From NCBI RefSeq assembly GCF_024397975.1, contig NZ_CP073745.1, positions 3,250,501 to 3,314,500 of the forward strand: 64,000 bases of DNA, in the 5' to 3' direction. Shown piece by piece: positions 35,058 through 44,500 of the stretch (positions are counted from its first letter, which is position 1; the number at the start of each line of letters is the position of its first letter). Source of the DNA: Bacterioplanoides sp. SCSIO 12839 (GTDB lineage: Bacteria; Pseudomonadota; Gammaproteobacteria; Pseudomonadales; Oceanobacteraceae). Both the position numbers and the translations under genes were made by a program. The notes below the pieces were generated by a model. The model was not told where the DNA came from and did no database searches. It saw only the letters and a program-made list of their open reading frames with translations.

Positions 35058-35870
35058 TTAAACAGTAGCCAGCTCTGTAAATGTCGAGCCCCAGGAGCCT
35101 ACCTCAGCGCCACAAACAACAAAATATGGGTTTAGCAAATCAGCTTTTTTCCCATAGACCAAAGGTGTCATATCGGGGGTGAGAACCTGGCCGCCTGCTA
35201 TCTCAACAACAGCCTGGGCAGCAGCAGTATCCCATTCACAGGTTGGTGCTAACCTTGGGTATAAATGAGCCTTACCTTCAGCAACCAGGCACAGTTTAAG
35301 TGAGCTACCCATGGATACTAACTCAACATTGCCTAAAACTTTTGAAAACTCTTCCAGAGCCTCAGCACCATGTCGTCTTGATCCAACAACTTTCCAGGTC
35401 CCATCGGCTTCTGGTGACAAGCTGACATTGAGTGGAATGGCATCACTGTGAAGATCTTTTTTGAATGAGCCAAGAGACTCCTCGGCATAATAGAGTGTCT
35501 GTAAAGCAGGGCAATACACAACGCCAAGCACTGCCTTGCCGTTTTTAACCAATGCAATATTGACCGTAAACTCATCATTCCGATTGATAAACTCTTTGGT
35601 GCCATCAAGAGGATCAATTATCCAAAATTCATTCCAGCTTTTTCTCTGCTCCCATTCAACTTCAGATTGATCTGATTCTTCAGAAAGGCATGGGAAATCA
35701 CTGATTTTTTTCAAACCATCAATAATAATATGGTGCGCAGCGAGGTCAGCCTCTGTTAAAGGGCTGCTATCCGATTTTTCATACTGCTCAAAATCAGTTT
35801 CATAAATTTTCATGATCGCATCGCCAGCCTTCTTGGCAATATCAATCACTTGGCTAAGTAAGACATCCAT
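35058..35870 (-). CDS. cysQ: 3'(2'),5'-bisphosphate nucleotidase
   Basis: 270 residues of the inositol monophosphatase superfamily. Metal-site motifs are IIDPLDGTKEFINRND and the C-terminal CEWDTAAAQAVVEIAGG. CysQ hydrolyses 3'-phosphoadenosine 5'-phosphate, the product of sulfotransferases, and so prevents product inhibition. Its position within a capsule locus, 21 bases after cysC and beside a sulfotransferase gene, supports dedicated sulfation rather than general cysteine metabolism. Confidence 0.95.
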   Translation of the reverse strand: MDVLLSQVIDIAKKAGDAIMKIYETDFEQYEKSDSSPLTEADLAAHHIIIDGLKKISDFPCLSEESDQSEVEWEQRKSWNEFWIIDPLDGTKEFINRNDEFTVNIALVKNGKAVLGVVYCPALQTLYYAEESLGSFKKDLHSDAIPLNVSLSPEADGTWKVVGSRRHGAEALEEFSKVLGNVELVSMGSSLKLCLVAEGKAHLYPRLAPTCEWDTAAAQAVVEIAGGQVLTPDMTPLVYGKKADLLNPYFVVCGAEVGSWGSTFTELATV

Positions 35871-35891
35871 CGTTGCTTTCCCTATCCTATC

Positions 35892-36506
35892 TCAACAATC
35901 TGCAGCTATTGGCTTTAAGTACCCATATTTCTCTAAATAAGAAATCACCCTGTTAGCTGCTACATCGACAGTTATATTATAATTTTCAATCGTGATCTCA
36001 GCATTTTCCGGCGCCTCGTATGGAGAGTCTATCCCGGTAAAATCTTTGATTTCTCCAGCACGCGCTTTTTTATACAAGCCTTTAGGGTCTCTCTTCTCAC
36101 ACTCTTCAATTGGAGTATCAATATGCACTTCAATAAATTCGCCTTCTTTCAGCATTGACCGAACAACTTCACGATTTGATTTGAAGGGTGATATAAAGGC
36201 GGTCAGTACAATCAGACCTGCATCCACCATCAGATTAGCGACTTCACCGACACGACGGATGTTTTCATTTCGGTCTTCTTCCGTAAATCCAAGGTCGCCG
36301 CATAAACCATGCCGAACATTATCACCATCCATCAGATAAGTATGATGTAAACGCTCTGATAGCTTACTTTCAACAGCACCAGCAATGGTGGACTTGCCAG
36401 AACCACTCAGTCCGGTAAACCACAAAAGGCAAGGCCTTTGCTTTTTCATATAGGAGCGTATCGACTTATCAACCGGGTGCTCATGCCAAACAATATTATC
36501 TTTCAT
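35892..36506 (-). CDS. cysC: Adenylylsulfate (APS) kinase
   Basis: 204 residues with Walker [10 protein letters not shown] (32-40). APS kinase signatures are [26 protein letters not shown] and the [20 protein letters not shown] block. It phosphorylates APS to PAPS, the sulfate donor. ATP sulfurylase (cysD/cysN) and PAPS reductase (cysH) are not in the window, so APS must come from elsewhere. It lies between the SLC13 permease gene (37-base gap) and cysQ. Confidence 0.96.
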   Translation of the reverse strand: MKDNIVWHEHPVDKSIRSYMKKQRPCLLWFTGLSGSGKSTIAGAVESKLSERLHHTYLMDGDNVRHGLCGDLGFTEEDRNENIRRVGEVANLMVDAGLIVLTAFISPFKSNREVVRSMLKEGEFIEVHIDTPIEECEKRDPKGLYKKARAGEIKDFTGIDSPYEAPENAEITIENYNITVDVAANRVISYLEKYGYLKPIAADC

Positions 36507-36543
36507 AAATACTTCTCTCTTCCTTAAGGAAAATTAATCATTA

Positions 36544-38298
36544 TCAAAAGGGCCATACATTGGGAATAAGCCAGAGTGAAACCAGGGCAACAATCAGGCT
36601 CAACGGAAAACCAACTTTTACATAGTCGCCAAAATGATATCCCCCTGGCCCCATAACCATCAGATTGGTTTGATAACCAGTTGGAGTGATAAAACTTGCT
36701 GATGCAGAAATCATAATCGCTATCGCAAAAGGCTGATAGTTCACCTGCAGGCCCTCAGCGATACTCACCGCAATTGGTAGCATCACTAATGCAGCAGCAT
36801 TATTGGTCATAATTTCTGTTAGCAGCATGCAGCTGATATAAATTGAAACTAATGCAACAAATGGTGATACAGAGTACTGAATAACATGGGCCGCAATAAT
36901 ATCTGCAAGACCCACCTGCTGCACTGCGACACCAATTGAAAATGCACACGCAATTACCAGCAAAACAGAATAATCGATAGCCTTACCCGCATCTTCAAAA
37001 CTAATACAGCGAGTGGCCAGCATAGCTGCAGCGGCTGTAACTGAGCTATGAAATATTGGCATAATATCAGTCAGAGGCAATACCACCATCGAAGCAAAAA
37101 TGCCAAGGGCCAGCTTTGCTTTACTTTCATCCGTTTTATCGCTGTCTGCCAGTTTGCTCACCAATAAAAAGTCTTTGCTGCTCCTGAAGCGCAACAGAAA
37201 ACCTTTTTGAGCTTCAATCAACAGTGTGTCACCAGGTTGAACAACCGCCTCCCCCAACTTTTGTGACAGGCGATGGCCATGCCGGGATATACTCAAAACA
37301 ACAGCGCTGTAACGGTGACGAAAGCGCATATCGCGAATAGTCTTTCCTACCATCGGGTTAGAAGGTGAGATGACCGCCTCAAACAAGCGCCGGTCGGAAC
37401 GATTGCCTTCCAGCTTAAAGCGTTGATCATCTGCCAAAACCAGACCCTGAAAGTTACGCAGCTCTAATACTGAATCTGGTGTACCTGCAAAGACTAATCG
37501 ATCGCCGGCTTCAAGCACCGTACGCGGACGCACGGCAGATAATACCTGAGCCTCTCTTTCAACTTCGACCAAAAACAAACCCGGCAAATTTCGTAAGCCT
37601 GCTTCCTGAATTGATTTTTTGACCAACTCACTGTGTGGCTCAATCACCATTTCAACAAGATATTCGCGAACGTTATCGAATTGCTCGGTTGAACTTTGGC
37701 GCTGGGGTATAAAACGCGGAGCAATAACCATCAGATAGAACAGCCCAACCAAAGCTACCGGCACACCGACATAAGCCATATCTAATAAATCAAAGCCAGT
37801 TAAGCCCAATGATTTCACCTGACCATCGACAACGAGATTGGTGCTTGTTCCTATCAAAGTACACAACCCACCTAAAATGGATGCATAGCTCAATGGAAGC
37901 AAAATGGACGACAGGTGAAGTTGAAACCGTTTCGCGATGGATTGAAGCAACCCGGTGAACATCGCAACAACCGGTGTGTTATTCATCACAGCACTCAGTA
38001 GCGTGGTGACGGGTAATATGCGATAAAAAACAGTATTGCCTTTCTGCTGCTTCCCCAGTGCTATTCTCCTTAAAAACTGAGTCGCGCCAGAATCCCTTAA
38101 ACCTCCTACAACAACGTAAAGAGCTGCAATTGTAAACAAGGCAGGGTTAGAGAAACCAGATAACAGTAACCCCGGCTCTGCCACACCAGCTAATACCAAT
38201 GCGACTAAGACAGACACAAACAGTACTTCTACAGAGAGAATATTAAACAGAAGCGCTGTGAGCAGGCCGATCAGGAGTAAAACAACAAAGATAATCAT
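36544..38298 (-). CDS. SLC13/DASS-family permease with TrkA-C domains, probably for sulfate
   Basis: 584 residues. Two blocks of hydrophobic helices (about 1-190 and 395-584) flank two cytoplasmic TrkA-C/RCK_C regions (about 205-375, with VEREAQVLSAVRPRTVLEAGDRL and GEAVVQPGDTLLIEA). SLC13 motifs STNLVVDG and NNAAALVMLPIAVSI are present. Proteins of this layout include SAC1-type sulfur transporters. Next to cysC and cysQ and inside a sulfotransferase-rich locus, sulfate uptake is the likely role. It begins three bases after galE ends, so galE, permease, cysC and cysQ form one transcription unit. Confidence 0.85.
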   Translation of the reverse strand: MIIFVVLLLIGLLTALLFNILSVEVLFVSVLVALVLAGVAEPGLLLSGFSNPALFTIAALYVVVGGLRDSGATQFLRRIALGKQQKGNTVFYRILPVTTLLSAVMNNTPVVAMFTGLLQSIAKRFQLHLSSILLPLSYASILGGLCTLIGTSTNLVVDGQVKSLGLTGFDLLDMAYVGVPVALVGLFYLMVIAPRFIPQRQSSTEQFDNVREYLVEMVIEPHSELVKKSIQEAGLRNLPGLFLVEVEREAQVLSAVRPRTVLEAGDRLVFAGTPDSVLELRNFQGLVLADDQRFKLEGNRSDRRLFEAVISPSNPMVGKTIRDMRFRHRYSAVVLSISRHGHRLSQKLGEAVVQPGDTLLIEAQKGFLLRFRSSKDFLLVSKLADSDKTDESKAKLALGIFASMVVLPLTDIMPIFHSSVTAAAAMLATRCISFEDAGKAIDYSVLLVIACAFSIGVAVQQVGLADIIAAHVIQYSVSPFVALVSIYISCMLLTEIMTNNAAALVMLPIAVSIAEGLQVNYQPFAIAIMISASASFITPTGYQTNLMVMGPGGYHFGDYVKVGFPLSLIVALVSLWLIPNVWPF

Positions 38299-38301
38299 GG
38301 C

Positions 38302-39318
38302 TTAACAATCATTAAAGCCATTTGGGTATTTCTTTTGCCAACCCCATGAATCTTTAACCATGTCTTCTATGGTTAACTGAGTTTCCCAGTCGAGTAAATC
38401 CTTTGCACGAGTGGCATCAGCCCAGTACTGCGCCAGATCCCCTGCGCGCCTTGCAACAACCTTGTAAGGTACCGAGGTATTGTTTTGCTGCTCAAATGCT
38501 TTAATAACTTCAAGTACCGAATAGCCTTTACCAGCCCCAAGGTTAATAGGGGTATAACCTGTATTGTTTTCTGCAAATGCAATAGCACGAATATGACCTT
38601 CGGCCAGATCCATCACATGAATATAATCACGAACCCCTGTTCCATCGACGGTATCGTAGTCATCACCAAACACCTGGAGTTCTTTTAACTGCCCAACAGC
38701 GACCTTGGTTATAAATGGCATCAGGTTATTCGGAATACCTTTCGGATCCTCCCCCATCTCTCCGGACGGATGTGCGCCGATAGGATTGAAATAACGCAGT
38801 GGCACAGCCGAGAAGTGCGGATTAGCGGCGGCATAATCCTGCATGATGTCTTCAAACATCGATTTCGTATTACCATAGGGGTTGATTGGCAGCTTGCGGT
38901 GCTCTTCTGTATATGGGTTAAACACAGGATCACTATAAACAGTTGCTGAGGATGAGAACACCAGATTATTCACCTCGTATCTCTTCATCATTTCCAATAG
39001 GTTTAAACTACCCACTATATTATTGCGGTAATACATCAGCGGATCCGCTGATGACTCACCAACCGCCTTGTATCCGGCAAAATGAACCACACTTTCAAAG
39101 CTATAGTCTTTAAATAAAGATTCGAGTTTTTCAGTATCTCTCAGGTCAACCTGGTGAAAGTCCGGCTTCACACCTGTAAGCAGCTCAATTTTATCCAGAA
39201 CCTTTTCAGAGCTATTCTCGAAATTGTCGACTAAAACCAAGTCTAAGCCTTGAGCCAGCGCTTCCACACAAAAGTGACTGCCAATAAAGCCGGTGGCACC
39301 CGTTACCAATATGCTCAT
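38302..39318 (-). CDS. galE: UDP-glucose 4-epimerase
   Basis: 338 residues, the family length. The NAD site is GATGFIGSH, the SSSATVYSD motif carries the catalytic Ser, and the YxxxK catalytic pair is in YGNTKSMFE. The substrate-region blocks are ADPLMYYRNN and PLRYFNPIGAHPSG. It interconverts UDP-Glc/UDP-Gal and possibly the N-acetyl forms, feeding galactose-type sugars to the capsule. The ATG at 39318 has GAAGG upstream, and a 109-base AT-rich gap before it may hold a promoter. SLC13 permease, cysC and cysQ follow it closely. Confidence 0.95.
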   Translation of the reverse strand: MSILVTGATGFIGSHFCVEALAQGLDLVLVDNFENSSEKVLDKIELLTGVKPDFHQVDLRDTEKLESLFKDYSFESVVHFAGYKAVGESSADPLMYYRNNIVGSLNLLEMMKRYEVNNLVFSSSATVYSDPVFNPYTEEHRKLPINPYGNTKSMFEDIMQDYAAANPHFSAVPLRYFNPIGAHPSGEMGEDPKGIPNNLMPFITKVAVGQLKELQVFGDDYDTVDGTGVRDYIHVMDLAEGHIRAIAFAENNTGYTPINLGAGKGYSVLEVIKAFEQQNNTSVPYKVVARRAGDLAQYWADATRAKDLLDWETQLTIEDMVKDSWGWQKKYPNGFNDC

Positions 39319-39427
39319 AAACCTTCACCCAAATAACAATCACTATAAACTTGGAATATTTTAGCCATATCAATTCAACTTAAATGAAAACTAAAAGATA
39401 CACTTTCAAAAAATTTAAAATCACCAA

Positions 39428-40456
39428 TCAATCAACACCAAGTTCCGATTTATATCTCTCTAATTTATTCTTAATAACCACACCCCATGGACGTACTCTA
39501 TGAGCAATTTTCATAAGTGCAATCGATAAATCCAAATTCACCTTTTCCAGTGATATTGCAGCATCTCTTAGAGCATCTACTTCGAAATCTTCAACTTTAT
39601 TACCAACCCCTACTTTTTCTCCACCATCTCCAACAGATTCAGGGAAGCATTCAAAAAGAACATTATTATTTTCATCTAAAACCGGTTTCGCTCTCGCCAA
39701 AAGAGGATTAACACCCGGACCCAAGTCTTGAAATAGAAAGTAATGCGACCCTGGTCCGGTGTACTTGCCATTTTTTCCTTTTTTAACATCACTTTCGTCG
39801 AATCTTGAAGCATTTTTAACCGCTGAATCATAAAGCAAGCCTCCAATATGCTTATAGTGAAGTAATGCTATTGGATAAGCATTTGAGGATACATAACCAA
39901 ATGTATCTTTCATTAACTCAAAGCCTGCCCCGTAAGAATGACAACCCCTTGTATAAGACATATCAAATTCAGGTTTGAAGATAGCCCTCTTATCAAATGT
40001 CTCAGATCTTACACCTTTTCTATATTGCTCGAATATATTAACATCAGGCTTAACATCATCTGAGCCGACCATATTGAATCCGGTGACACATGGAACAGTT
40101 ACACCCATTTCATCATATTTTTTTAGAACATCAATTAGATTGGGAGCATAAATAACTTCATCCATATCAGCACAAATCACCCAGTCCGCAGGCTCTTCGC
40201 AAAATCGACCACCTTCACGGCTGTATTTTTTATACTCTTCGGTTTTTATTTGAATATGTTTTTTATTATCTTTCTTCCCACCTGTATCAAAACCAATCAC
40301 TCTTACACAAGGGTATGACTCTGCTATTTCAATACTTCTATCTGTCGAGCCATTATCATAGATAAATATCTTGCTACAAAAACCACTGTAGTAATCAAGA
40401 ATCGCCGGAAGAATTACTTCTTCATTAAAACAAACAAAATATGCGTGAACTCTCAT
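39428..40456 (-). CDS. Glycosyltransferase family 2-type protein (Glyco_tranf_2_4-like)
   Basis: 342 residues from the ATG at 40456; a TTG four codons upstream is less likely. The GT-A features are YFVCFNEEVILPAILDYY, IYDNGSTDRSIEIAESY and the metal site ICADMDEVIY. A conserved HSYGAGF and LLHYKHIGG stretch follows, as in GT92/DUF23-like proteins in polysaccharide loci. Donor and acceptor are unknown. It is AT-rich and sits in the leftward cluster. Confidence 0.82.
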   Translation of the reverse strand: MRVHAYFVCFNEEVILPAILDYYSGFCSKIFIYDNGSTDRSIEIAESYPCVRVIGFDTGGKKDNKKHIQIKTEEYKKYSREGGRFCEEPADWVICADMDEVIYAPNLIDVLKKYDEMGVTVPCVTGFNMVGSDDVKPDVNIFEQYRKGVRSETFDKRAIFKPEFDMSYTRGCHSYGAGFELMKDTFGYVSSNAYPIALLHYKHIGGLLYDSAVKNASRFDESDVKKGKNGKYTGPGSHYFLFQDLGPGVNPLLARAKPVLDENNNVLFECFPESVGDGGEKVGVGNKVEDFEVDALRDAAISLEKVNLDLSIALMKIAHRVRPWGVVIKNKLERYKSELGVD

Positions 40457-40501
40457 ACAAAACACCAAGAAACTACAAAAAATAAATTTTAAAAATAGAA
40501 A

Positions 40502-41506
40502 TCACTCACTACTCAGTAAGTCACACACCAAACCAGACAAATCACTAGCAAAGCTGTCGTAATCATACGATTCCTTTTTTGATTCCCAAGCATTAAAGAA
40601 AGGTTCGCGAGCACCGTTCAATAAAAGATTAAGGTTAATATTATGTTCTAAAAACAACCTCTCAATTCTGAGCGAAACTTCTTTTGGCAATACAGCACAA
40701 CCGTCAAATCTAGAAAAATAATCACAACTTGAAAGAATTTTCTCATAGACACCCAATCTCTTTCCGTATTCCTTACCTGAGAGGGCGCCAGAGTTTAAAT
40801 TTCTAACAAACTCTAAAAACATAGGATTCCAAGTTGCATTCTTCTCCCCAGAATAGTCCACCCCATCAAAATCTAAATTTAAAGAGGACATAAAGTCTGA
40901 CACTAAGTCACCACCTTCCACCCTCACCAAATCAAAATTCTTAACGACCATAGAGTCGACACCAAAGGCATCAGACCACATTTTCACTAGGTTATAAAAG
41001 TTATAATATGCGCCATGCCCACCAATACTTTCCGCCAACTCAAAGACGGATTTCGTTCCACCAGTCTTTATGTATGTACTATAAGCCGATTGAAACATAT
41101 CCACTTGATTTCTTAGATAAACAACAATTTCAACTTTAAAATCAGGTGCTTTCTCACCGAGCTTATTCTTAATAAAATCAATACCCACCGAATTAATTCT
41201 TGAACTAAAGTGTTCAGAACTGATAATTACAGTATTGAAATCACCCACATTGATACTTTCGCAAAATCGATCCCAAACATCATCCGGGTCAAGATCAAGA
41301 TGCTGAGCAAACTCAGCTCGTCGCCCTTCATTACACATAGGATGTAAAGCAGCCACAAGTTGAAAATGTCCCATCACAGAATTTCCAAATTCAGGGTAAT
41401 AAGCATCGCAACTTTTTAGCAAAAGATCACGATTTTCATTTAAGAAACTCTGGATAGTTGTAGAACCGGTTTTTTCAGTCCCAATATGGATAATTAATTT
41501 TTTCAA
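40502..41506 (-). CDS. Second sulfotransferase-like protein
   Basis: About 334 residues from a TTG at 41506, which has AGAAGG nine bases upstream; TTG at 41515 is the alternative. The N-terminus IHIGTEKTGSTTIQ is the PAPS 5'-phosphosulfate loop, and VVYLRNQVDMFQSAYSTYIK fits the 3'-phosphate site. The remaining sequence is helical and unassigned but of the bacterial capsule sulfotransferase type. It overlaps or abuts the 1263-residue enzyme gene upstream (stop at 41512), implying translational coupling. A second sulfotransferase gene suggests sulfation at more than one position. Confidence 0.8.
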   Translation of the reverse strand: MKKLIIHIGTEKTGSTTIQSFLNENRDLLLKSCDAYYPEFGNSVMGHFQLVAALHPMCNEGRRAEFAQHLDLDPDDVWDRFCESINVGDFNTVIISSEHFSSRINSVGIDFIKNKLGEKAPDFKVEIVVYLRNQVDMFQSAYSTYIKTGGTKSVFELAESIGGHGAYYNFYNLVKMWSDAFGVDSMVVKNFDLVRVEGGDLVSDFMSSLNLDFDGVDYSGEKNATWNPMFLEFVRNLNSGALSGKEYGKRLGVYEKILSSCDYFSRFDGCAVLPKEVSLRIERLFLEHNINLNLLLNGAREPFFNAWESKKESYDYDSFASDLSGLVCDLLSSE

Positions 41507-41511
41507 AAAAT

Positions 41512-44500
41512 TCAACCTTCTAGAACTTTCTTAACTTCATTTAGATACTCAGATTGTATTTCTTTAATAGATGAACAACCCCTACATAGTTCCAAAGCAT
41601 CCTCTTGGATACTCGATATTTCCTTTAACTGAACATCGTAGTTCTGACGCGTCACACTACCTGAATGACGGCGATGCACATTCAAGCTTTCACCAACAAT
41701 CTTAGCCTTTGACCCTTTCAGAGAAAGCATCTGCACATAGACATACCAGTCACCAGCAACTTTAAAGTTTAAAATTTCATCAAGATGATCTGATAAACAC
41801 TGTTTCGCTGATTCTGCATTAAACAAAATAGCGCTTACATTCATAAACTGGTTCTTAACGGCCAAGCAATCTTCAATAACTTCTGGGCCACTGTACACTC
41901 CAGAACGATCGAGCTTTTCGATCAACCCTTTGTCATAGTAGTATCGATAATCATCGGCCAGATGTTTGTTATTCTCGTCAATTTGCACCGAGTCGGTATA
42001 AGCCAGATTGAAGTTATTATCGCCTGCTAATATTTTGGATAAAAATTCTGAGTCGGCAGAGTCGTCTGCTTCTGCTATCCACAGGTATTCACCCCGAGCT
42101 AAATCCGCACCTTTTTTCCATTGCTTGAAAACCGAACCAGAATTTTTCTTATTAACAACTAATTCAATTTTTCTGGAGCGCGACTCTGCATAGTTCTTAA
42201 TGACTTCAACACTATTGTCTGGTGATAAATCATCAAGAACGACAACTTCATAAACAGGATAAGCCTGATCAAACACAGAGCGCAGGCGTTCTGAAATATG
42301 ATCTTGATAGTTGTAGTTCGGAACAACCACAGAAACACGCTTGATTGATGGATCAAGATACTCCAACAATGAGAAGACATAGTCATCCCACTTAAAGCGA
42401 TCAACTGCAGCCTGACTTCTTTTGGCTGATTTTTTTGAAGTATTTCCCTTAATCTGCTTTTTAATTGCAGTAGCCATTTCATCAATTGAAGCCATTGCAA
42501 CAGCTTCACCGTTCAGAGGGTCTTCCAACAGCTCAACAAAACCGCCACCGCCATTAAAACCAACAACAGGGATGCCTAAAGCTAATGACTCCATCACAAC
42601 AGATGGGAAAGGGTCTTCACGCGATGTCATTGCAAAGCAATCTGACCCTTCAAGGTACAGTGAGATCTCATTGGTGAAAGAGATATTGTGGAAATTATCT
42701 TTGAGCAGAGAACTTTCCATATCAGACTTTAGCCAGTGCTTCAGGTTTTGTTCGATATCACCAATCCAAAGGAAGTGATAATCTGAATCCTGGCCTACCA
42801 ATACTTTTGCGACATTAACAAAAATATCAAACCCTTTTCTCAGGTCTGCAAAACCAACATTGGTTATGATTTTTGCACTATCAGAAAGTCCGAGCCTGGT
42901 CCTAAGCTCTTTCTGAGCACCACTTGTTTTATTGAGAGTTTGATAGATTCCCTGAGGATGAATAATTAATTTTTCATGATTCACATCATCCACAACAGAA
43001 ACAAATGAGTCTTCTACTGCTTTTGCTGCAAAAATCACCTTTTTTGAATATGCTGCAATGTCTTTTGCAGCACCTTCAAGCTGATATTCACTAATCAGAT
43101 TTTTTAATTCGTGAATCAATGATACAAATTCATACCCATTATCATGGAGAATTTTCGCTCCCCTGCCAGATACTGTTGTATTACTAATGGCTCTTGAAAC
43201 ACCATACTCTTCTTTGAGAGTCTTAATGGTCTCTTCAAATACATTCAGGTCGTTATAGCAAACAAACGTTTCTGCGACCTTCTGATACTCTTCAACCAAT
43301 GGTCCTTCACCCAGGATGACCAATTTGACATCAACACCAAACTGTTGCTTCAGAGTTTTCAGGATATTCAGCGTTAATAACTGTGCACCATGCTTGTAAG
43401 CATCATGACCTATCAACACCAGCGGGTATTTACCTTTCACTTCAGACACATCGTTTAATGCACGATAAGTCGCATTTAAGTAAGCACTCCCCCAATGGCA
43501 GTCAGGCTCTAAATGCGCCCCTTCAGCCCATTCATTCCAGGCATTAATTGCAACGAAGTGGTGTTTGCCTTCAATCGGGTTATTTTTCGAGAAGTTAACG
43601 ACACTCTTTAACCATTTTTCATACCTTTCGGGTGTTGAACCAATAAAGCCCATTCCTTTACCTGGCTTCCTGGCTTCATTATCCCACATCGGTGTTACGG
43701 CTTTGATTACATTATAATCAAAGTCAACATCATCAATACTTCGTTCTACCATTTCCGAGTACAACGGATAGTGACCAGTGAAGCTCTCATCTTTCAAGCC
43801 ACACTGCTGAGCTTTGGAATCCAGACCCGCAGCAACCTTATGTGGCGGAAATTCAATTGCACCATCCAAGCCATATTTTCTCGGATCAATATCATCAAAC
43901 GCCTGGGCCATATAGATGATTGGATCAAAATCATGGTTTTCATTAAATAGCTTGCGCCATAATTTTATTTTTTCTTTAGCATCAGGGATGATGCCTGGTC
44001 GATAGATAAAAAACAGAGGACGACCATCAATCTTGATATACCGTTCATCAGAGAAGTGACGGGCAATATCTGCCACAAAAATTTCATCATCTTCGTCACG
44101 ATAATCTTGCGCGATCAGAACGTCATTTTCATAACCGTCCCAGGTTCTTGTCCAGTTTTCATTGGCCCACATTAAACAGAAAGGCAATTCGATGTCTTTA
44201 TTATCCAGCAGCATATTAGCTGGACCATCCATTAACCGCTTGCCATTAAACCAATAGTGGTAAAAGCAAAACCCTTCTAATCCTGCATTTCGTGCCATTT
44301 CAGCTTGTGCTGCAAGGGTTTCTTTTAATCTTAAATCATAAAATCCGAGATCACGTGGCAAGTGGGGCTGATAGTGGCCCACGAATCGACTCTGTCCGCG
44401 AGTTACATTCGTCCATTCGGTAAACCCTTCTCCCCACCATTCGTTATTCTCTTTGAATGGGTGAAATTGTGGGAGGTAATATGCAATGGCTTTTACTTCA

